Origin: Cyanobacteria bacterium OH_CBrB_359 | GTDB lineage: Bacteria > Cyanobacteriota > Vampirovibrionia > Gastranaerophilales > Gastranaerophilaceae | NCBI GenBank assembly: GCA_023433065.1 | Contig: JAEZET010000004.1 | Location: 806,001-870,000, forward strand | Direction of reading: 5' to 3' | DNA: 64,000 bases | Part shown: positions 33,065 through 43,157 of the stretch, in pieces | How the letters are laid out: every line of letters begins with the position of its first letter | How positions within the stretch are numbered: the first letter of the stretch is position 1 | Notes under the pieces: generated by a model | What the model was told of the DNA's origin: nothing | Seen by the model: only the letters and a program-made list of their open reading frames with translations | Databases searched by the model: none | Translations under genes and position numbers: made by a program

Positions 33065-33131
33065 TTATTGAATGATTTATGTTACTATTAAGTAAATAAA
33101 TTACATGGTTGTGTAAAGGTATTAGAGGTAG

Positions 33132-33818
33132 ATGGAACTTAAAATCGGAGAACATTGGGTCGGACATATCGGAAGCCTTCAAGTTCATTGGGATACTCTG
33201 ATTATGATGTGGATAACTATGATTATTCTTATAGTTCTGTCCTTAGTTGTTACAAGGAAACTCTCAATAATCCCTAATCGTATACAATCTGTAGCTGAAG
33301 GAATTATGCAATTTTTCTGGGATTTAGTTGCTCCAATGGGAAATGAAGGACTAAAGCATGTTCCTTTGCTTGCGACTTTGTTTTTATTTATATTAACTGC
33401 AAATTTGATTGGACAAATCCCTTGGAGATTATATCACCTTCATGAAGGTGAGCTGGCTTCACCCACAAATGATATTAATATGACAGCTGCGATGGCAGTT
33501 ATTGTTCTTGTTTACTATATAGCTTCAGGCGTTATTAAAAAAGGTCCAAAGTACTTTTTACATTACTTTAAGCCTTTTCCGGTCATGCTTCCATTTAACT
33601 TACTTGAAGATATAATAAGACCTTTAACCTTATCCCTTCGTCTTTTTGCCAACATATTGGCAGGTGAGGTTTTAATAATGGTATTTATTGGCATGGCATC
33701 AATATTGGTTCCACTGCCGTTTATGTTGTTTGAATTGTTTGTAGCGCTGATTCAAGCATTGGTATTTACATTGTTGAGCGCTGCGTATTTGACGATGGCA
33801 ACAGAAGATAATCACTAA
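33132..33818 (+). CDS. atpB: ATP synthase F0 subunit a
   Basis: A 228-residue membrane protein. RPLTLSLRLFANILAGEVL holds the essential Arg of the proton path, followed by the final helix ALIQALVFTLLSAAYLTMA. It forms the stator channel against the c-ring. It opens the operon with TAGAGGTAG before ATG. No atpI gene precedes it. Confidence 0.95.
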   Translation: MELKIGEHWVGHIGSLQVHWDTLIMMWITMIILIVLSLVVTRKLSIIPNRIQSVAEGIMQFFWDLVAPMGNEGLKHVPLLATLFLFILTANLIGQIPWRLYHLHEGELASPTNDINMTAAMAVIVLVYYIASGVIKKGPKYFLHYFKPFPVMLPFNLLEDIIRPLTLSLRLFANILAGEVLIMVFIGMASILVPLPFMLFELFVALIQALVFTLLSAAYLTMATEDNH

Positions 33819-33832
33819 TAAAGGAGAAAATT

Positions 33833-34057
33833 ATGGAAGAAGCTTTAAAAATGTTAGCAATGGGTATTGCAATAGGTCTTGGTGTTATGGGCCCCGGTAT
33901 AGGTTTGGGATTAGCTACAAAAGCTATCATTGAATCTACAGCAAGGCAACCTGAAGTTGAAGGAAAAATGAAAATGTACTTCTTCGTCGGTGCAGGTCTT
34001 ATCGAAGCTTGTGCAATTTATGCATTATTTGTAGCTTTATTCATTTCAAATATGTAG
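33833..34057 (+). CDS. atpE: ATP synthase F0 subunit c
   Basis: A 74-residue two-helix hairpin. Helix 1 has MGPGIGLGLATKAIIE and the loop has ARQPE. Helix 2 has GLIE58ACAIY, whose Glu carries the ion. The extra polar ligands of sodium-type rings (Gln in helix 1, Ser/Thr after the Glu) are absent, so protons are the likely ion. Confidence 0.96.
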   Translation: MEEALKMLAMGIAIGLGVMGPGIGLGLATKAIIESTARQPEVEGKMKMYFFVGAGLIEACAIYALFVALFISNM

Positions 34058-34073
34058 TAGGTAATATTTACTG

Positions 34074-34550
34074 ATGATTGAATTTGACGGTACAATTTTA
34101 ATAGCAATAATTAGTTTTATCATATTCGCAATTGTTATGAATAAGATATTCTACACTCCTATGCGAAAAATTGTGGATGAGAGAAATAGCTTCATTGATT
34201 CAAACTTAAGTGCAGCTGTACACAATAAAGAAAAATCACAAGCAATTTTAGATGATAAAGAATCAAAATTAAAGTCTGCCCGCAAAGATGCCAGAGATAT
34301 AATAAATTCAGGTGTCGAAAAGGCTAATTCTATTAAGTCAGATTCGGTTTCTAAGGCACTAAAAGCGTCTCGTGATAAAATTGAAGAGGAAAAAGAAAAT
34401 CTTAAAGTTGAAGAAGGCGAAGCCAGAAATGTTTTAAAAGACAGCGTATTTGAGCTTTCAAAAGATATTTCAAGAAAACTTTTAGATCAAGATGTTTCCG
34501 AGTTCCAATTTAATCAGGAGCTGGTTGATGAGGCTATGAAAAATGTTTAG
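34074..34550 (+). CDS. atpG: ATP synthase F0 subunit b'
   Basis: A 158-residue protein. One N-terminal membrane helix (TILIAIISFIIFAIVMNKIF) is followed by YTPMRKIVDERN and a long charged coiled coil. Paired b' and b genes are typical of cyanobacteria, chloroplasts and some alphaproteobacteria. The symbol follows cyanobacterial use (atpG for b'). It overlaps the b gene by 8 bases. Confidence 0.88.
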   Translation: MIEFDGTILIAIISFIIFAIVMNKIFYTPMRKIVDERNSFIDSNLSAAVHNKEKSQAILDDKESKLKSARKDARDIINSGVEKANSIKSDSVSKALKASRDKIEEEKENLKVEEGEARNVLKDSVFELSKDISRKLLDQDVSEFQFNQELVDEAMKNV

Positions 34551-35046
34551 TTTTACTTTAGAAAACATATTACATTCAAATTTATTAAACTTCATTTTGA
34601 TGCTTGTTATTCTGGCTTGGATAATTAAAAAAGCTAAAATCGCCGATTCAATCGAAGAAGGAAGAAAGCTAACCGAAAACAAGGTAAGTAATTCTATCAA
34701 TGAAAAAGATAATTCCTATAAAGAATTAAGAGATGCGCAGCTTGCTGTTGACAATCTTGAGCAAGAAGTTGAAAAAGTATTTGACAGTGCTAAAAATAAT
34801 TTAAAAACTATAGAAGAAAAAATTGAAAGCGATGCTAAAAAACAAGTGCTAACAATTGAGAGTAATATAGATAGGATTGTTATTTCCGAGGTAAATAAAA
34901 CAAAATTAAACCTCTCAAAGGGAGTTTCTAATGCTTCTGTGAAACTAGCTCAGGCTAATATTGAGAAAATTCTTGAATCTGATGAATCATTACATAAAAA
35001 ATTTATATTAGATTCTATTAATGAAATTGACAAGGTTGAATTATAA
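34543..35046 (+). CDS. atpF: ATP synthase F0 subunit b
   Basis: A 167-residue protein. A hydrophobic segment (~residues 9-24, LLNFILMLVILAWIIKKAKI) precedes a long coiled coil rich in Lys, Glu and Asp. With b' it forms the peripheral stalk. The start of delta follows its stop with no spacer. Confidence 0.88.
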   Translation: MFSFTLENILHSNLLNFILMLVILAWIIKKAKIADSIEEGRKLTENKVSNSINEKDNSYKELRDAQLAVDNLEQEVEKVFDSAKNNLKTIEEKIESDAKKQVLTIESNIDRIVISEVNKTKLNLSKGVSNASVKLAQANIEKILESDESLHKKFILDSINEIDKVEL

Positions 35047-35595
35047 ATGGCAAATATAGATGTTAAACAGATTAAAGTAGCAAAAAGATATGCTGAAGCA
35101 TTATTTGAAAATTCAAATGTCTCAAATAAATTACAGCTTGTTTTTGATAATTTAAAACTAATTGAATCAGTTTTAAACGAAAATTCGGAATTAAAATCTT
35201 TTCTTGAAAATCCAGTGATTTCACATTCTGATAAAAAAGATGTTATATCTGAAATATTTAATGAACATGTTGATGAATCTGTTAAAAATTTATTATTTTT
35301 GCTAATTGATAACAATAGGTTTGATTTATTTTTTGGTGTTCTAATTGCTTATTCAAATAAACTTGATGAAACAAATAATATACTTAAAGTCAAAGTTATA
35401 TCCGCTGTTGAAGTTAGTGAAGAATTGAAAAATGCACTCGTACAAAAATTAGAGAATAAAGTTTCTAAAAAAGTTGTACCTGAATATGAAATTAAACCCG
35501 AAATTATAGCGGGATTAATAATAGAGGTTAGTGATAAAACAATTGATACAAGCCTAAAAACAAAATTAAATAATTTAAAGAAGCAATTAATATAA
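35047..35595 (+). CDS. atpH: ATP synthase F1 subunit delta
   Basis: A 182-residue protein. VAKRYAEALFENSN at the N-terminus and the C-terminal IKPEIIAGLIIEVSDKTIDTS are delta/OSCP signatures. It joins the peripheral stalk to the F1 head. Symbol as in E. coli (atpD in cyanobacteria). Confidence 0.93.
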   Translation: MANIDVKQIKVAKRYAEALFENSNVSNKLQLVFDNLKLIESVLNENSELKSFLENPVISHSDKKDVISEIFNEHVDESVKNLLFLLIDNNRFDLFFGVLIAYSNKLDETNNILKVKVISAVEVSEELKNALVQKLENKVSKKVVPEYEIKPEIIAGLIIEVSDKTIDTSLKTKLNNLKKQLI

Positions 35596-35605
35596 GGAAT
35601 AGTCT

Positions 35606-37123
35606 ATGGCAACAATTCGTCCGGATGAGATTACATCCATAATAAAAACCAAAATCCAAAATTACACATCACAGGCTGATGTAAACAATATTGGTACTGT
35701 TCTTGAGGTTGGTGATGGAATTGCACGTATTTACGGCTTAAGAAATGCGATGGCAAGTGAATTAATCGAGTTTGATGATGGCAAAGGTACTTTAGGTATA
35801 ATTTTAAACCTTGAAGAAGATAATGCCGGAGTTGTTATTCTTGGTGAATACTCACACATAAAAGAAGGAATGACTGTAAAAACAACCGGAAAAATTGCAT
35901 CTGTTCCTGTAGGCGATGCATTGATAGGACGTATAGTTGATCCCACAGGTAAGCCGATTGATGGGAAAGGCGACATTATAACTGATAAGTCTAAACCTAT
36001 TGAAAGAGTTGCTCCGGGTATTGTTTCCAGAAAATCAGTTCATGAACCGTTACAAACAGGTTTAACAGCGATTGATGCATTAACACCAATCGGAAGAGGT
36101 CAGAGAGAACTTATAATCGGTGACAGGCAAACAGGTAAAACGGCTATTGCAATTGACACAATAATTAATCAAAAAGGACAAGATGTTATATGTATATATG
36201 TTGCAATCGGACAAAAAACTTCTACTGTTGCCCAGTTAGCTAAAACTCTTGAGACATATGGTGCAATGGATTATTCTATTATAGTTTCAGCTACAGCTAA
36301 TGAACCAGCTCCGATGCAGTTTGTAGCTCCATTTGCAGGGGTTTCAATCGCTGAAGAATTTATGGAGCAAGGAAAAGCTGTTCTTATAATCTATGATGAC
36401 TTAACAAAACATGCACAAGCATACCGCGCAATGAGTTTATTGTTGAGAAGACCTCCCGGACGTGAAGCATACCCGGGTGATGTATTCTATTTACATTCAA
36501 GATTACTTGAAAGAGCTTGTAAATTAGATGACAGTCTTGGTGCTGGCAGCATTACGGCTTTACCTATTATCGAAACCCAGGCTGGTGACGTTTCTGCGTA
36601 TATTCCAACCAACGTAATTTCAATTACTGACGGTCAAATATTCTTGGAAACAGGTTTATTTAACTCAGGTATAAGACCCGCTATAAACGCTGGGATTTCT
36701 GTTTCAAGGGTCGGAGGTGCTGCACAGACAAAAGGCATAAAACAGGTTGCAGGTAAATTGAGACTTGACTTGGCTCAGTACAGAGAACTTGAAGCTTTTG
36801 CACAATTTGCAAGTGACTTGGATAAATCAACACAAGACCAGTTATTAAGAGGTCAAAAACTTACAGAAGTTTTAAAACAGCCTCAATACAATCCATTAAG
36901 TGTTGCAAAACAAGTAACTATACTATTTGCAGTTAATGAAGGTTATTTGGATGATGTTGATAACAAGAAAATTCAAGCTTTCAAAAAAGGCTGGTTCGAA
37001 TACTTTGATGCAAATCTTCTTGAACTTGCTGATGACCTTAATAAAGGTGCCGCACTTAATGATGAAAGTAAATCCTTGTTAAATGAACATCTAAATAAAT
37101 ACAAATCAAGCTTTTTTAGTTAA
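35606..37123 (+). CDS. atpA: ATP synthase F1 subunit alpha
   Basis: A 505-residue, full-length alpha subunit. The P-loop is GDRQTGKTAIAIDT, and SVHEPLQTGLTAIDALTPIGRGQ and RPPGREAYPGDVFYLHSRLLER are conserved. It is a non-catalytic nucleotide-binding subunit of F1. It begins 10 bases after delta and is followed by gamma, not by beta after gamma. Confidence 0.97.
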   Translation: MATIRPDEITSIIKTKIQNYTSQADVNNIGTVLEVGDGIARIYGLRNAMASELIEFDDGKGTLGIILNLEEDNAGVVILGEYSHIKEGMTVKTTGKIASVPVGDALIGRIVDPTGKPIDGKGDIITDKSKPIERVAPGIVSRKSVHEPLQTGLTAIDALTPIGRGQRELIIGDRQTGKTAIAIDTIINQKGQDVICIYVAIGQKTSTVAQLAKTLETYGAMDYSIIVSATANEPAPMQFVAPFAGVSIAEEFMEQGKAVLIIYDDLTKHAQAYRAMSLLLRRPPGREAYPGDVFYLHSRLLERACKLDDSLGAGSITALPIIETQAGDVSAYIPTNVISITDGQIFLETGLFNSGIRPAINAGISVSRVGGAAQTKGIKQVAGKLRLDLAQYRELEAFAQFASDLDKSTQDQLLRGQKLTEVLKQPQYNPLSVAKQVTILFAVNEGYLDDVDNKKIQAFKKGWFEYFDANLLELADDLNKGAALNDESKSLLNEHLNKYKSSFFS

Positions 37124-37140
37124 ATCAGGTTAGGAAACAA

Positions 37141-38055
37141 ATGCCAAATCTTAAACATATACGAGACAGAATAATTAGTATTAATAACACGCAAAAAATT
37201 ACGCGTGCTATGAAGATGGTTGCTGCGGCAAAAGTGAGAAAATCTGAACTTAGAGTTAAAGCTGCAAGACCATATTCTAAAGAATTAATTGAAATGTTTC
37301 ATAAGATTTTGGGGTCTTTGAATGATTTATCAGATGAGCAAATTAAAGCGAAAGATCCTATTGATAATTTTCCTGTACTTCTAGAAAAACGAGATATTAA
37401 AAGTGTAGGAATATTAGTTGTCACTTCAAATAAAGGTTTAGCGGGTGCTTTCAATGCGAATGTTATCAGATATACATTGAAAAAAATTGAAGAATATAGA
37501 AAATCTTCCATTTCATGTAAGCTTTTCGTAGTAGGACAAAAAGGCTTTAATGCTTTAAAACCCGCTCTTAAAAACCAAAATTTTGAGATTCTTCAAACAT
37601 ATACTAAATTTGCACAAGATCCTACGTCAGCATCTGCCAGAATTGTAGCAGAAGATATGGCTCAAGCTTTAGTTGAAAATAAAATTGATTCTATCGAGAT
37701 TGTAACGACAAGATTTAAAAATATGATGTCATATTCTGTTGAAGAATGGAAAGTGCTTCCTATAGAAAAAACAGAAATGAAGTCTGATGGCTATGATTTA
37801 GAAATGGATTTTGAGCCGGATTTAGGTTCTATTTTACAAAAAATTGTTCCTTTATTTATTTCAAATACAATCTATCAATCATTTTTGGAATCCACCGCTA
37901 GTGAATTGGCTGCCAGGATGACTGCAATGTCAGCCGCATGTAATAACGCTCAGGAGATGATTAGAACTCTTACAATCGATTATAATAAAGCACGTCAATC
38001 CGCAATTACACAAGAAATTACAGAAGTAGTAAGCGGAGCCGATTCGCTAAAGTAA
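37141..38055 (+). CDS. atpC: ATP synthase F1 subunit gamma
   Basis: A 304-residue protein. NLKHIRDRIISINNTQKITR at the N-terminus and SELAARMTAMSAACNNAQEM near the C-terminus are the two coiled-coil ends of the central rotor. TSNKGLAGAFNANV is the conserved middle. The symbol follows cyanobacterial use (atpG in E. coli). After it the operon passes to an AsmA-like gene; beta and epsilon are not in the window. Confidence 0.94.
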   Translation: MPNLKHIRDRIISINNTQKITRAMKMVAAAKVRKSELRVKAARPYSKELIEMFHKILGSLNDLSDEQIKAKDPIDNFPVLLEKRDIKSVGILVVTSNKGLAGAFNANVIRYTLKKIEEYRKSSISCKLFVVGQKGFNALKPALKNQNFEILQTYTKFAQDPTSASARIVAEDMAQALVENKIDSIEIVTTRFKNMMSYSVEEWKVLPIEKTEMKSDGYDLEMDFEPDLGSILQKIVPLFISNTIYQSFLESTASELAARMTAMSAACNNAQEMIRTLTIDYNKARQSAITQEITEVVSGADSLK

Positions 38056-38066
38056 AAGGTAGCTAA

Positions 38067-41000
38067 ATGGAATCTTTTAAACGGTATTTTTTAACTGTTT
38101 TAGGGAGCCTTGTATTATTGGCACTTTCTTTTTATGTTTTATTATTGCTGATTCTTCCTGCTGTAATTGACATAAATAAGTATAAAACCGCATTATTTAC
38201 TCAAATTCAAAAAAATACAGGATTTGCAATTTCAGTAGAAGATATAGACTTTAAAACTTCTTTTAGTCCTTATTTAAATCTGTCTGCGCATCATGTTAAA
38301 ATCTTTTATCCAGATGGAAATGTATTTCTTAAAATTACCGATGCAAATGTTAAATTAAAAGTTATTCCATTGTTATTCAAAACAATTAAGCTTGATTCAA
38401 TTGAATTGACCAGACCTATTTCCAATTTTACTATTTATTCTGATTGTACAACTTCTTTTGAAAAATATTTAATGCAGATAAAACATAAAAAAATCTCTAG
38501 TGATGAAAATAATCTCCTAAATTTCAAACTAGATTCAAGTATTCCTAAAATTAAATTAATTCGCTATAAAATTAAAATAAAAGATGTTGCTATTCAATAT
38601 CCTTTTGAATTTATCGGAGATAAACTCATCATTACGGATTTTGATGTAAACAAAAGTCTTGTACTCCAAACTAAGGGATATTTACAATCTAATGGATATA
38701 AGTATTTTAATTATGATGTTGTTATAGAATCATTTTTTAGCAAAAAGGGTAATAAATTTTTTAATGTCAGTCCTTTTAGAGAGCTAAAAAAATATGATTT
38801 AAAAGGGGATATTTATGCAAGAGTGAAATCTACAGAAAAAGATGGCAATATCCAGCTTTTCGGAGAGGCTGCTTTTAGTAATTTAAAATTTAAAATTTCT
38901 TCAAAACAAATTTCAAATAATTTTATTAAACTTGTTTTTAGTTCAAATAATATAGATATTGATGCTTTATTGCATACAAACTTGAATAATGCGGCAAGGA
39001 TTTCAGGCAGTTATATTTATGGCTTAAATCAAAAACTTGATTTAAATGTTAAAGCTAAAAATACCGACTTATCTGATTTGCATGAAATTTTGTGTGCTGT
39101 TTTAAATAGTTTAAATATAAAAAACCAATTAAATAACTTTTCCGTTTCAGGATTTGCAGACTTAGATTTTAGAATTAAGAGTAATTTTAAAAAGATTGAA
39201 TCATCAGGAGTTGCAAAAGTAGTTAATGCTCAGGTGAATTGTAAAGGAACTCCTCTAAATATTACTGCAATAAATTCAAATATAGATTTTTCAAATAATG
39301 TTATAAAAATTAATAAGTCCAGCGCACTTGTAAATTCTACCCCTATTGAAATTCTTGGGAATATAGATAACAATGCGAATGCTAAAATTATTATTGATGC
39401 ACAAAATTTAAAGCTAAATAAAATCTATAAAAACTTCCCGTTTGTCAGTGAATTAAACGGGTATGATATTGTTGACGGAATATTGTCTGTTAGGGCTTAT
39501 ATAACAGGTAAACTAAATGACGTTAAAATTAATATAACATCAAATGTTAAAGACATTAATATTCAAAGTAAAAAAGACAAGGTCGATGTTAAATCAAGCT
39601 ATTTGGTTTATCAATCTGAATATTACAAAAAAGTTGCAGTTTCATCTTTAAAATTTAATAATCTTATGGTTTGTTTTGATAATTCAATAAAACTAAATGC
39701 AAAAACTTTTTTAATTTCCATTTATCCGGAATTAATAAATATAACTCCTTCAAAGATAAGCTTTGGTAATGATTTCTTAACTCTTGAAGGTCAGATTAAA
39801 AACTACAAAATTGCACCAAAGGCAGAAATTACTTACAAAGGAAGATTAGACTCAGAGGAATTAAACAGGATTTTTTATAAATACGTAAAGTTACCATCTG
39901 CTGCAAATGGCGCATTACAAATAGCAGGGTCTTTGGAAGGAACAGTTGGTGATTTTGAAATTAATGCAAAAATTTTGGCTGATAAGTTCAACTATGTTTC
40001 TTTTGTTGCTATAAAAGAATTATTATACAAGCCAAGCGTTTTAAATATTTCGGCCAAGATTAAAAATAATATTTTGGATATTTCTGATATTTCTTTATAT
40101 CAATCTTCTATGGGAGTTAAACTTGATAAATTGCTTAAGCATAACTTGGTTTTCTCAGATAAATACATTTCTTTATCAGGGAAACTAAAAGATTTTAGTA
40201 ATTTATTTTTGCATGATTTTAAAGTGGTAATATCAAAACCGCTCACGGTTTCTGTTGCAGGATTACAATCTTCTGAAATAACCCTTAAATCTGATATGTT
40301 TATAAACGGGCATTTAAATAAACCTGATATCATAGGGAATCTGAATATTAAATCATTAAACATTCCTCAATATAATCTTAAAGCTGAAGACTTTGATTTG
40401 TTATTTGAACCTGATAATATAAAAGCAAAAGCCCAAAAATTATTAATAGATAATTCTTATTTTGCATTTGATGCAAATATTACTCCCGATTTTACAAAAA
40501 ACATCAATATAAAAACTATTGTTGTAAATGCATCATATTTGGATTTATTGACTTTTGTCAATTCTTTTAACAAGCTTGCAGGTAAAGATATTTATCCGGG
40601 ATACAATTTGCCCGTCAGAATTACCAAAGGAACTGCCTTAATTAATAATTTTAAATTTGGGAATATAAATGCAAAAAATATTCATTCTGACTTTTCATTG
40701 TATAAAAATTTACTTAAATTTAACAATCTTAATGCAGATGCATACAATGGCAGAGTTATAGCTAATATTGGTCATAATTTGTTGAAACAGTCAACCACAA
40801 TTAACTTGAAAGGTTATTCTTTAGATGCAGCACCTGCTATGTTCGCAATAACCGGAATAAATGATAATATCCAAGGCAAACTTGATTGTAATTTAAGTCT
40901 GGCAGCATTTGGTAATTCAAGAAATCAATTTATTAAATCTTTAAAAGGTATTGCACAAATTAATATTTTAAACGGACAACTTGGAACTTTAGGCAAATTT

Positions 41001-41723
41001 GAGAGATTTTTATATGCTCAAAACTTGATGTCACAAAGTATTATGAAATCAACAGTCAATGCGATAGTTCAACTTGTTGCAAAAAAAGATACCGGCAGAT
41101 TAAAATATTTAAATATGAATATAGATTTTGAGGATGGGTATGCCAATGTTGCATCTTTAAAATTCTCAGGTCCTAATATGAGTATGCATGCGACAGGAAG
41201 ACTGAATATGCTTACAAGCACAGCTAACTTTGAGATTCTGGGGAAAGTGTCAAATGAAGTCGTTAGCGTTTTGGGACCGTTTGGAGAATTATCCCTATCA
41301 AATATTGTTAGTAATATTCCTAAATTAAATAATATGTCGCTGCCAAATATTTTTTATAACAATTATAATCTTCCTGTAGGTAAAGATACTTTGAATAAAA
41401 TTCCTGATTTGACTCCAAAAACCGATTTGAAAACAAAAGATTTTATGGTTTTGATTAACGGAAACTTTAATAGTGTTAAATCAGTTAAACTCTTTAAATG
41501 GCTCGCACCTTTGCAAAGTTCAGAATCGTCTTCAAATAAGAATGGGGCTAATGAACATTCTCAGCCACAAGAATATCCTGTGAAGCCGGTTCCGAGTTTG
41601 AATAAATACAATTCTCATAAAATTAATAAATCTTTCAATGAAATTCCTGTTCAAAAAATGCCTGAATCTTCTAAAAAAAGTCTACCATCTTTTTTAGATA
41701 ATCTTCCTGATGATTTTCATTAA
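38067..41723 (+). CDS. Large AsmA-like envelope protein
   Basis: A protein of 1218 residues. An N-terminal membrane anchor (~8-32) is followed by an AsmA-type start (DINKYKTALFTQIQKNTGFAI), then some 1000 residues of repeating beta-strands as in AsmA/TamB/YhdP bridge proteins. An AsmA_2-like end (LKGIAQINILNGQLGTLGKF, then MSMHATGRLNMLTSTANFEI) follows at ~960-1080. The tail is Pro/Ser-rich. Such proteins carry lipid between membranes, which implies an outer membrane. It starts 11 bases after gamma. Confidence 0.78.
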   Translation: MESFKRYFLTVLGSLVLLALSFYVLLLLILPAVIDINKYKTALFTQIQKNTGFAISVEDIDFKTSFSPYLNLSAHHVKIFYPDGNVFLKITDANVKLKVIPLLFKTIKLDSIELTRPISNFTIYSDCTTSFEKYLMQIKHKKISSDENNLLNFKLDSSIPKIKLIRYKIKIKDVAIQYPFEFIGDKLIITDFDVNKSLVLQTKGYLQSNGYKYFNYDVVIESFFSKKGNKFFNVSPFRELKKYDLKGDIYARVKSTEKDGNIQLFGEAAFSNLKFKISSKQISNNFIKLVFSSNNIDIDALLHTNLNNAARISGSYIYGLNQKLDLNVKAKNTDLSDLHEILCAVLNSLNIKNQLNNFSVSGFADLDFRIKSNFKKIESSGVAKVVNAQVNCKGTPLNITAINSNIDFSNNVIKINKSSALVNSTPIEILGNIDNNANAKIIIDAQNLKLNKIYKNFPFVSELNGYDIVDGILSVRAYITGKLNDVKINITSNVKDINIQSKKDKVDVKSSYLVYQSEYYKKVAVSSLKFNNLMVCFDNSIKLNAKTFLISIYPELINITPSKISFGNDFLTLEGQIKNYKIAPKAEITYKGRLDSEELNRIFYKYVKLPSAANGALQIAGSLEGTVGDFEINAKILADKFNYVSFVAIKELLYKPSVLNISAKIKNNILDISDISLYQSSMGVKLDKLLKHNLVFSDKYISLSGKLKDFSNLFLHDFKVVISKPLTVSVAGLQSSEITLKSDMFINGHLNKPDIIGNLNIKSLNIPQYNLKAEDFDLLFEPDNIKAKAQKLLIDNSYFAFDANITPDFTKNINIKTIVVNASYLDLLTFVNSFNKLAGKDIYPGYNLPVRITKGTALINNFKFGNINAKNIHSDFSLYKNLLKFNNLNADAYNGRVIANIGHNLLKQSTTINLKGYSLDAAPAMFAITGINDNIQGKLDCNLSLAAFGNSRNQFIKSLKGIAQINILNGQLGTLGKFERFLYAQNLMSQSIMKSTVNAIVQLVAKKDTGRLKYLNMNIDFEDGYANVASLKFSGPNMSMHATGRLNMLTSTANFEILGKVSNEVVSVLGPFGELSLSNIVSNIPKLNNMSLPNIFYNNYNLPVGKDTLNKIPDLTPKTDLKTKDFMVLINGNFNSVKSVKLFKWLAPLQSSESSSNKNGANEHSQPQEYPVKPVPSLNKYNSHKINKSFNEIPVQKMPESSKKSLPSFLDNLPDDFH

Positions 41724-41732
41724 TTCAATTAG

Positions 41733-43109
41733 CTAAGTTTGTAATACTTTTAAATTATCATAATCAGAGAGTAATTCAGAGTGTTCTTCTTTTATTACTT
41801 CACCCGGAATCAAAATTGGTATTCCTGGCGGGTATGAAATTATCAATTCCTGACTTATTCCACCAATTGCTTCTTGAGGTTTTAATAATTTATAGCTTTG
41901 GCTGTATACTCTCCTTGGTGAAAAGACAACTTGCGGTGCAGGGTAAATTGGCGATTTTTTATAGTCTTCTTCAGACTTGAATTTTTCTTCAGAAACCTTT
42001 TTGCTTATTTTTATAAGTGCTTTTTTGAGTTTATCAAGTTTCCATTGGGTTGTTCCAATTCCTGTTAGAAATAGTACTGATATGTTGTTTGAGAGTTCAT
42101 CTTCAATTTTATATTTGTTGAATAAAATTGATGAGAGCTCATAACCTGAAATTCCTTCAATTTTTATAAGTATTTTTGTAATATCGTTATTTGAGCTAAA
42201 AATTTCAATATTATTATATTTTTGTAGGCCTTTTTTAAATTTAACTAAAGTGTTAGTCAATTCAAAAATTTTCTTTTTGCCTTTTTTTGAATTTAAAAAA
42301 TCTATAGTTGCTTCGATATTAGCTAAAATAGGGTATGAAGGAGATGTGGTATTTAAAATGTTTAAGGATTCTTGTATTCTCTCAACGCTGATTGAACTTT
42401 CTTTATTTATATGCAAAACAGCACTGGGATTGAGTGCTCCTGCTGTCTTGTGAAGTGACTGCACTGAAATATCAGCCCCTTCATATATCGCAGGGGTGCC
42501 AATAGAGCCATCAAAGCTCCAAAGTGAACCATGCGCTTCATCTACAATTAGTTTTACATTATATTTTTTACAAACATCAGATATTTTTTGAATATTTGAA
42601 ATAACGCCTTCATAACTAGGATTTGTTATCACTAGGGCTTTTATAGTTTCATCTTGCATTAGTTTTTTTTCAACCTGCTCTGCTTTTATAGGTTTAAAAA
42701 TTCCCCATTCTTCATTAAAATCAGGCATTAACCAAATTGGATAAGCACCTGTTAAAACAAGAGCGTTGTATACACATTTGTGACAATTTCGAGCAATTAA
42801 TACTTTGTCATTTTGCTCTAAAATAGCCAGCATAGATGCTATTATTCCCGATGTAGAGCCGTTAGTCAGATAAAATGTATATTTACTTTCATATATTGTT
42901 GATGCATTAAGTTGGGATTTTAAAATTATTCCCTTCGGGTCTGCAAGATTGTCAAAGTCTTCTATTTCTGAATAATCTGCCTGAAATATTTTTTCTCCGA
43001 GCAATTTTTTATTTCTTGGCGCTATAAATTCTCCCTGATTATGGGAAGGAGTTGTAAACAGGATTCTTTTTTTAGCTTTAAATTTTTCAATTAATTTGTT
43101 TAAGTTCAT
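41733..43109 (-). CDS. Orn/Lys/Arg decarboxylase-family PLP enzyme
   Basis: A 458-residue fold-type I PLP protein: FTTPSHNQGEF at the start, LIVDEAHGSLW with the PLP-contacting Asp/His, and VQSLHKTAGALNP with the PLP Lys. ISYPPGIPILIPGE is the shared C-terminal motif. Short members of the family (SpeA/YaaO-like) decarboxylate arginine or lysine to make polyamines; the substrate is not clear from motifs. No Shine-Dalgarno site is seen before the ATG. It is divergent from ligA. Confidence 0.88.
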   Translation of the reverse strand: MNLNKLIEKFKAKKRILFTTPSHNQGEFIAPRNKKLLGEKIFQADYSEIEDFDNLADPKGIILKSQLNASTIYESKYTFYLTNGSTSGIIASMLAILEQNDKVLIARNCHKCVYNALVLTGAYPIWLMPDFNEEWGIFKPIKAEQVEKKLMQDETIKALVITNPSYEGVISNIQKISDVCKKYNVKLIVDEAHGSLWSFDGSIGTPAIYEGADISVQSLHKTAGALNPSAVLHINKESSISVERIQESLNILNTTSPSYPILANIEATIDFLNSKKGKKKIFELTNTLVKFKKGLQKYNNIEIFSSNNDITKILIKIEGISGYELSSILFNKYKIEDELSNNISVLFLTGIGTTQWKLDKLKKALIKISKKVSEEKFKSEEDYKKSPIYPAPQVVFSPRRVYSQSYKLLKPQEAIGGISQELIISYPPGIPILIPGEVIKEEHSELLSDYDNLKVLQT

Positions 43110-43157
43110 GGCAAATATTTATAAATTTGAATTATAATTTTATTATACAGGAGAATT

